Positions 57,601 to 64,000 of a stretch of 64,000 nucleotides of DNA are shown in pieces. The notes beneath the pieces were generated by a model, which worked only from the letters and a program-made list of their open reading frames with translations, did no database searches and was not told the origin of the DNA. Made by a program: the position numbers and the translations under genes. Source of the stretch: Mermis nigrescens (taxonomy: Eukaryota; Nematoda; Enoplea; Mermithida; Mermithidae); assembly GCA_036768485.1 (NCBI GenBank), contig JAVLUZ010000145.1, forward strand, positions 2,844,756 through 2,908,755. Direction: 5' to 3'. The first letter of the stretch is position 1. The number at the start of each line of letters is the position of its first letter.

Positions 57601-59392
57601 TAAGTCCATGTGTGGTCTGAAGGCTTTTGGGGATCAGGCAGTGGTCATACTGAGGGTTGCATCAACCGAGGAAGACGTTCAATGTATCTACCTACCTATC
57701 TAATTCTGATGACCTGGCCTGTTTATATGATTTTTCATTTTTTTGTGAGTTTTTCTGTGTAAACTCCTGCTTACTTCTCGTTTCAATCAGACACTTGCGG
57801 CACCTCGTACAACCCGTAATTTCAAATAATATAATTTTATGTACTTTTTTATGTACTTGTTTACTATTTCTCGCGTCTTTTTGTTTCTTTTATACTAACA
57901 GCATACCTTATTTATTTACCTTTTATTTATTTAGTTATTTATTTATTTATTTATTCATTTATTTATTTTTAATTTTTTTATTTTTTCTTCCATTATCTCT
58001 TTTTTCATTTTTTTAATCATATTGAAGACTTTCTATTATTACTTCGCTGGCGATACTTTTGCCGTTTTAACTGAAATCCAGACTAATCAAAGGAGGCCCG
58101 AGACTTTCCTGCAGCAGTTGTTGATACGATTTTTGAATCAAGTATCGATGGGAAAATAAAAAAAATCAAACAAATTTGAAGAGGGGCTCAATCAAAGCAC
58201 TAATTGAAAAAAGGAAATTGAGATTAGATTAATGAATTGAATTGATAGTGAAACGAATGATTTTGTATTGCCATTGCACTTAGGTTCAGGCCGGAGTCAG
58301 ATCAAAAAATATATAAAAGTTCTGCAAAATTTTGACTTTATAACCATTAAGCGGTTGAAATTGATAATGACAAGCTTGATCTGCAAGAATCTGTCGACAA
58401 AATTAGAAAGAAATAATAAGAATTTAGAAAGCGAGCTCAAATAAATTACTTACAGTAATTAGAAAAGTTCAACATACTAAATTATGGTGTACAAAAGTGT
58501 AAATATTCAAACTTTTGCGTAAGACTACTTCGAACTCTTGTTCTTTTGTCGGCATTTTCAAATTTTTCTATAACAGACATCAGGATTTTCAAATTTAGAT
58601 AAAATCCAAGTTTAAATGGAACTTGCTCGACATATTCAACTTCATAAATAATAATAATAGTATCATGATGCATCCTAAGAAAAAATCGTAAATGCAGGAA
58701 ATAATTTTTAGTACATATACATTCAAAATAAATTAATTTACATGATGAGAATCAAAATTTAATAAATAATTCACTATATTTTTCAAATCACAAATAAAAC
58801 AACAATTTTACGAATTACTTCTTTGAGCTTTCTAGCTCACAATAGTTTTTGATGCTTAAGAAATAAACTGATGCATGCTCCGTTTTTTGAATGTAAGCTT
58901 TTTGTATGGATTTTTGAATAACATATTTTCTCATTTTAACTACAGATTAAAGCTTACATCGTAGTAAAATTAACTTCGAAATAGCATAGTCAAAGATCAG
59001 TCTTAAATTCAAAGTTGTCTAATCTTTAGATTCTTATAACAGACGTATTTATGTAAGCAAAACAAAATATGCATACGAAGCTTTTAAGGAATCTTAATTT
59101 GTAAATTTGACAACAATTACAATAAAAATCATAAATTGGCAATCCGAATGGTTCTGAATTCAAAAACAAATAATATCAACAAGAAATTTAAAGGCTGTCT
59201 GCAAAAATAGGGCATTCTATAACAGCTAAGAGTACACAAGCATTGGACGACCCCGAAAAAGTTATTTGAAATATTGAAAACGTGAGGCACATTTTGAGAC
59301 TCAGTTTTCTCGTCTCAGTGGCCCGGGGCGTAAGTGTCATAATGAAAATGTAAAACTGGAAAAGCGCAACTAAATGCAGAGGCCATGTTTGC
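57601..59392. other. Intergenic stretch with (ATTT)n, no gene seen
   Basis: An ATTT tetranucleotide run lies at about 57915-57968. The rest is unremarkable AT-rich sequence. Confidence 0.5.
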
Positions 59393-59692
59393 AACTGGTG
59401 ACCAGACAACTCGACGAGATCCAACTCGCCTCGAGACAACTGGACTCAGACTTCTCGACTCGAAGACTACTCGACGCAAGGATAACTCGACCCAAGACAA
59501 CTCGACTCAAAGACAACTCAACGCAGACAACTCGCCGTAGGACAACTCACCTCAAGATAACTCGACGCAGACAACTGGCTTCAAAACAACTCGCATTCAT
59601 ATAACTCGACGCAGACAACTCAACGCAGACAACTTGCCTCGAGATAACTCGACGCAGATAGACAACTCGCCTCAGATAACTCGCCGCAGACA
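59393..59692. repeat. Minisatellite of GACAACTCG units, plus orientation
   Basis: Units of about 14-16 bp alternate GACAACTCGACGCA and GACAACTCGCCTCAA. The reverse complement of the same array is at 61033-61312. Confidence 0.88.
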
Positions 59693-60079
59693 TGTGAAAT
59701 GTGCAATCCTGCGCATCAAGCAATTTCATGTTTTCTATTAAAAAATCCCATTTAGACGCATTTTTAACCATTTTTAGACACTTATTGGTAAAAAACGCAA
59801 TTTTTTCCAACGATCTTAGGCTAATGCCCTTTCAGGACCAACTGCCCTACCGTCAATCTTCCACTGAGCATGAGGATATATGTATACAATAGACCTAAAG
59901 TGCTCAAAAAGTTACAAACAACGGGAAAAAGTGAAATCCGGAAACGGAGGTTGAAACGGAAACGATCAGTAAAAAGCGGAAAAGGAAAGATGTCGAGAAC
60001 ATCCCTAACCCCTATTTTTGCAAAATAGAACCCACTAAGCTGGGATCGGGGGTCCGAAACGGGTTTAACAAAATGAAGC

Positions 60080-60850
60080 TAACACTGGTTCTGTCGGGGG
60101 TTTCTCTGCCCTGGGGTGGTCCAAAGTGCTGGGACCAGGGTTTCCCGAGCAGCCCCTATCAAGGTTAAAATACCCAAGCAAGTTTCCAGCGAAATGTCTG
60201 CCGCAGGATTCAGCAGCCTGAAAACGAGGTACATATACCCCATTATTCACTATACCAGAAGTTCCGTCGGGGGTTTCTTTACCCTGGGGGTGGTCCAGAT
60301 CAGACATGCACGTGGGGGTCCTGACCCCCCAGAATGGGAAAATTGAAAATTTTGTCGGGAAAATGAAGCAAAATGAAGGCCAAAAACGGATGAAAATTGA
60401 AAATTTTCTTTAAAAGTGCTTCAAATTGACCAGAAACTGTGTAATAACATCGTTTTAACGCTATTTTAGCGTTTATGCACGTTTTTGAGCTCATTTTGGC
60501 CCAAAAAAGCTCCATTTTTGACCCCCCAGACCGACTGACCCCCCCAGATCGGCCATGCTGTGCATCTATGGTCCAGACCGCCGGAACCTGGGTTTTCCGA
60601 GAGGGCAGGTCCCATCAAGATAGAGATATCTAACCTCGTTTCTGGCAAAGCATCTCCTGCTTTAGGAGGGCTCAGGGGCTCTAAAACGGGGATATTCATT
60701 ATTTACAATGTTAAGCTAACCACGAGTTTCGTTGGGAGCTTCTCCATCCTGTAGGGTGGTCCAAATTGTCTAAACCAGGGTTTCCCGAGCAGACCCCATC
60801 AAGATGGACGTACCTAACGCCGTTTAAAATATCTCCCGCTTAAGAAGGGT
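60080..60850. repeat. Dispersed repeats with GGTTTCCCGAGCAG motif
   Basis: A block with CCTGGGGTGGTCCA and AGGGTTTCCCGAGCAG occurs at about 60110-60165, partly at 60280 and 60590, and again at about 60750-60795. It is interrupted by a repeat (60290-60590) shared with 57137-57600. Confidence 0.65.
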
Positions 60851-61032
60851 TCATGACTCGAAAACCCATCGTTTTTGTTTCTTGATTATACCCATCGTTT
60901 CCGTTTCAGGATTTTACCAATCCCCTAGAACAACACTCGGCACCAGCATACAAATGTATCTACACTACATGTCGTGCATATTGCACATAACTACGTAGGA
61001 AGGTATAGGTAACCTACCTAGCTAAGAATATG

Positions 61033-61312
61033 TGTTGCATCGAGTTGTCTGTGTCGAGTTGTCTACGTCGAGTTGTCTGCGATCGAGTTGTCTTGAGGCG
61101 AGTTGTCTTGCAGTCGAGTTGTCTGCGTCGAGTTGTCTTGAGGCGAGTTGTCTTGAGGCGAGTTGTCTTGAGGTGAGCTGGCTTTGTGCTCGACTTGTCT
61201 CTGGTGTCTAGTTGTCATGCGTCGATTTGTCTTAGTGTCGAGAAGTCCGCGTCCAGTTGTCTTGAGGCCAGTTGTCTTGCGTCGAGTTGCCATAGCGCCG
61301 TTTGTAACATAA
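61033..61312. repeat. Minisatellite of GACAACTCG units, minus orientation
   Basis: CGAGTTGTCTTGAGG-type units, the reverse complement of the array at 59393-59692. Confidence 0.88.
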
Positions 61313-61857
61313 TGGTCAGTTGACAAACAACGAAAACTACCTGTTTATATGCCTAATGTCGCAAAATCTGTTACAAATCAGACTTTCTCTAAGCAACGCA
61401 AAAAATCGAAGTATATTCTGCGGCCTCTGAAAAAGTGTAACCTCCTTTAAATAATTTTTAATGCTTCACATAAGAGTTGTACGAACATAATCTAAAATGT
61501 ACATTTACTATTTGTGAATTGTTTGCAAGTTGCAATGCTGACTTGCTTCGTCATCGTGATTGATAGAAAACCAGCAGCAATTGTATTTGAAGGTGTTTTA
61601 AGCGAAATGAAAAGCATTGCTGGAGTAAAAAATTTTTATAAATTTTAACGTGGGTGAAGAAAATTGTTTAAAATTTCCATTCCCTTGCATACGATAATAG
61701 AATAAGTCGAAAAAAATTGGACACATAATGACTTAAAAATATTTTTTTAATAAAAAAATATGATGGACAGAGAACAGGCATAATTAAGAAAGCGATGAAA
61801 GTTAGAATGCAAAGCGCGAGAAAAAATTTAACAGAAATTGATCGATAAAATCCGAGC

Positions 61858-62037
61858 TTATTTGCCGTAATATTGCCCAGCGAATAAGATAGAACGACCG
61901 TTTGATGGTCCTGCGGTCAACAAGAACAAGAACGGATGATCAGCCGAGAAAACTTTTGGCTTGGAAATTCTGAAAGAGCTGCCGGAAATCCCTTCCGCGT
62001 AAGTGGCTGCAGCTGCTTCAGTTCCTTCTTCATTTAC
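61858..62037 (-). CDS. Serpin terminal exon: reactive loop and C-terminus
   Basis: Acceptor TGTTGGCAG on the minus strand, then VNEEGTEAAAATYAEG, ISGSSFRISKPKVF, SADHPFLFLL and the end SILFAGQYYGK with stop at 61858. The loop from the GTEAAAAT hinge to ADHPF is about three residues longer than in vertebrate SERPINB1. The scissile residue is ambiguous: counting from the hinge gives Gly, counting back from the distal end gives Phe or Arg of SSFR. Confidence 0.92.
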   Translation of the reverse strand, partial: VNEEGTEAAAATYAEGISGSSFRISKPKVFSADHPFLFLLTAGPSNGRSILFAGQYYGK

Positions 62038-63936
62038 CTGCCAACATTTATTTTATTTTGTCATCAATCTCCATTATTACTAAATTTTATTGAAATTTGT
62101 GTTGAATTAATCGTAACATTCAATTATATAATTTAGGCGCATAAGCTCGATGCGCGTACATTCTAATTTGATATTTATATGATTTTTTATTTTTAGAGAA
62201 ATTATATGTATTTTTTAATGAATTACATAAAAAATTTTAAAAAGCTCGGAAACCGAAACTTGTCCTAATTATGCAAGTCAAATCAATCGGAATGTTTTTC
62301 TCATGCTTTTTTAGCGGCACAGGCCGTTTGTTTGACAAACCATTTTTTTAGAAATTGCATCATAGACTACAAATCCTCACTGAGTAAGCTTTTCATAATT
62401 ATTTTGTTTTACGTTGTTGAATTCGTAAATTAAGTTCCTCAGCTTTAGATTTAAAATTTTTTACTTTTGATTGAAATTCTTAATTAAATGACGTCTTCTG
62501 AGATAGTTACTTTGATAGAAGCCTTGTGGATGACGTCCGAGAGTATAAGTCGAGGACTTGTAGGATCGACCATGGCTGAAAAATCGGCCGCCTTACTGAA
62601 AACGTCTATGATACCGAGCTTTTTTAAAGCATTACTTAAATTGAAGCTTTGCTCGATTTTGAATTTTGGCAGCGATATCTGCAAACAAAGTAACGAAAAT
62701 TGCATTGACCAGCAAAAAATTGAATAGAATAAAAAAGTTGACAAATTTGGAATAATAATCGCAAAAAATCATGAAGTCCATTTCAGCATACTTACACATT
62801 TATTGAAAGGTTACATTGTCACACAGCTGAGTACTTCTTGGTAATAGCTAGATCATGGAAATGATTCAATGAGATCATCTATAGATGAGCACAAAGAGCA
62901 GTAAGCATCGTTTAGAATGTCCGGTAAAGACCTGAAAACGCATGACAAAGCTTTGGATTTAAATTTCATCCGAATAATCAAAAATGAACATTTTTCGGCA
63001 AAAAAAGGTATAAAAGATTTTTGATTATTAATTCTGATCTATCGAAAAATTTTGAAACTAAGGCTGAAGTTGATTGAATCGATTGCTGCTTGCATGTTGT
63101 GTTCATGTACGTAAAACCACTGTATTCCTTTCCATAACTCATTGTAAAAGCCAGTAAATCTGTGTTGTACGTAAGAAAAGTTAATTTTGGAGCAAAAAAT
63201 ATGAAAAGCACATATCGATATCTAATTATGTCATTTATGTTAGAAAAATCGGGCAGGGTCTTCATTTCGATTAGACCTTATTAATTCGATCCAATAAACA
63301 ACGTACTTGAGGTCCACCGGAATCCCCGAAATCAGGAAGATATTCAGAATGAAATATTCGAATTTTTCTTTAGCTCTTCCGCAATTTTTTTGTCTAAATG
63401 GATAAGGCTTGATGAGAAAGGCCGAAATGTTATGTTTTTTGCCCCTTCAATTTTTTCGGCACTTTTTCCCTTTGGATATTTTTAGCTACTCCAGACCCTC
63501 TAGAATTTCGGCACTGCCCATGCACGATTACAAATCGTATTACCTGAACTTCGGATTGTTTCAAATGATTCCAATAATCATTCAAATTTTCGCCATTTAG
63601 ATTCCGCACTAGATCCCGCAAGCCGAATTTTTGTTTAGGCAACAGGACGATCATCGTAACGCTCGTCCCGGAGTAGGCTAACTCGAGAACCTGAGCTTGG
63701 TCATTTTCGAAATAATTTTTAGATTCGGTCTTTTTCATCATGTCTACTTTAACGGTGGATTGGGGAGAGGCGAAGAAGTCCTTTTTCTCGGTGTTACGTG
63801 CTTTGAATGGATTGTCCCAAACACCTTTGAAATACACGGCGCTTACCAATAGCAAAGTCGTCTGGGAAGTCAATACGCCAGGTTGGATTAAGTTTTTTAT
63901 CTTGCCGTTCGTTTTTGAAGCGACCCATTGATTAAT
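61858..63936 (-). CDS. Serpin (serine protease inhibitor), last three exons
   Basis: The three exons (63936-63544, 62678-62511, 62037-61858) join in phase 0 throughout and give about the last 246 residues of a serpin; the N-terminal part lies past the right edge. The hinge (NEEGTEAAAAT) has Gly at P15, Thr at P14 and small residues at P12-P9, as in inhibitory serpins. The signature FSADHPFLFLL follows the reactive loop. Such proteins trap a target protease by inserting the cleaved loop into a beta sheet; whether this one is secreted cannot be judged without its N-terminus. It converges on GLG1. No frameshift or stop is seen. Confidence 0.93.
62511..62678 (-). CDS. Serpin middle exon
   Basis: Acceptor TTTGTTTGCAG, donor GTAACT, 56 codons, phase 0. 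ISLPKFKIEQSFNLSNALKK, LGIIDVFSKAADFSAM and LSDVIHKASIK are standard serpin sheet and helix motifs. Confidence 0.93.
62679..63543 (-). other. Serpin intron with a partial repeat
   Basis: Contains a degenerate TGGGCAGC-family copy (about 63395-63530, ending CACTGCCCATGCACG). No other feature is seen. Confidence 0.6.
63544..63936 (-). CDS. Serpin exon with INQWV and breach-region motifs
   Basis: Starts INQWVASKTNGKIKNLIQPG after a weak acceptor (TTTTGCCACAG) and continues TTLLLVSAVYFKGVWDNPF, VDMMKK, LELAYSGTSVTMIVLLPK, ending SEVQ at donor GTAATA. The frame stays open upstream to the window edge, so the exon could start further right; the upstream residues do not look like a serpin. Confidence 0.9.
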
Positions 63937-64000
63937 CTGTGGCAAAATCCCGACTTTAAATGAAAAATTCGAAAATGTCTCAAGTCCGTAATTTTGGGTT

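Noticed and set aside
57657..58016. 119-residue frame with hydrophobic C-terminus
   Set aside because: The end is made by an (ATTT)n tract and the rest shows no family features.
59315..59810. Arg/Ser- and Thr/Gln-rich frames over 59.3-59.8 kb
   Set aside because: They are translations of the GACAACTCG minisatellite.
1..64000. tRNA or rRNA genes
   Set aside because: No cloverleaf with A and B box signals and no rRNA-like sequence was noticed by reading; a covariance-model scan would be needed to exclude small RNAs.

Overview
This window is nuclear DNA of an invertebrate animal. It is AT-rich, gene-poor and crowded with transposons. The evidence is one multi-exon gene with GT-AG introns, part of a second, several LINE retrotransposons and many DNA-transposon remnants. 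The sequence alone does not fix the phylum, and no prokaryotic, organellar or viral gene was recognised.

Layout. Positions 1-17.1 kb are a transposon graveyard. They hold a LINE with an open 850+ residue endonuclease/reverse transcriptase frame (2-2719, +), a decayed LINE with ORF1 and ORF2 remnants (about 3160-6740, -), and an internally deleted hAT transposon with a perfect 8-bp target duplication (7368-8547). A third LINE (about 9031-11605, -) follows, then a second copy of the same hAT (about 11748-15048) interrupted by a LINE that itself carries a LINE fragment, and a 607-bp foldback element (16479-17085).

Positions 18.4-54.7 kb hold a plus-strand gene for Golgi apparatus protein 1 (GLG1/MG160/ESL-1 family). 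I could follow 17 coding segments from the signal peptide to the transmembrane segment and short basic tail. The exons are GC-richer than their introns, and the cysteine-rich modules follow the vertebrate protein in order. A 100-N assembly gap (24536-24635) lies where about 300 residues are missing, and the flanking exons have incompatible phases, so exons are probably lost in the gap. Three more local defects (exon 7/8 phase, a frameshift in exon 14, no GT donor after exon 15) look like single-base errors or decay. The introns carry minisatellites, microsatellites, Tc1/mariner-like MITEs with TA duplications, a PIF/Harbinger-like element, two more hAT-like elements with exact 8-bp duplications, and several high-copy repeat families.

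Positions 54.7-64 kb are mostly repeats, including two copies of one minisatellite in opposite orientation (59.4 and 61.2 kb). They are followed by the last three exons of a minus-strand inhibitory-type serpin (63936-61858) whose 5' part lies beyond the right edge.

GLG1 is a resident membrane sialoglycoprotein of the Golgi, and serpins are protease inhibitors. Nothing links the two here beyond being neighbours with convergent 3' ends. I did not find a convincing new multi-gene system. The most unusual structures are the tandem copies of the exon 6 splice acceptor, the recurring GCGAAGC-core hairpin, and the intron 6 tandem repeat that preserves empty sites for its own MITEs.
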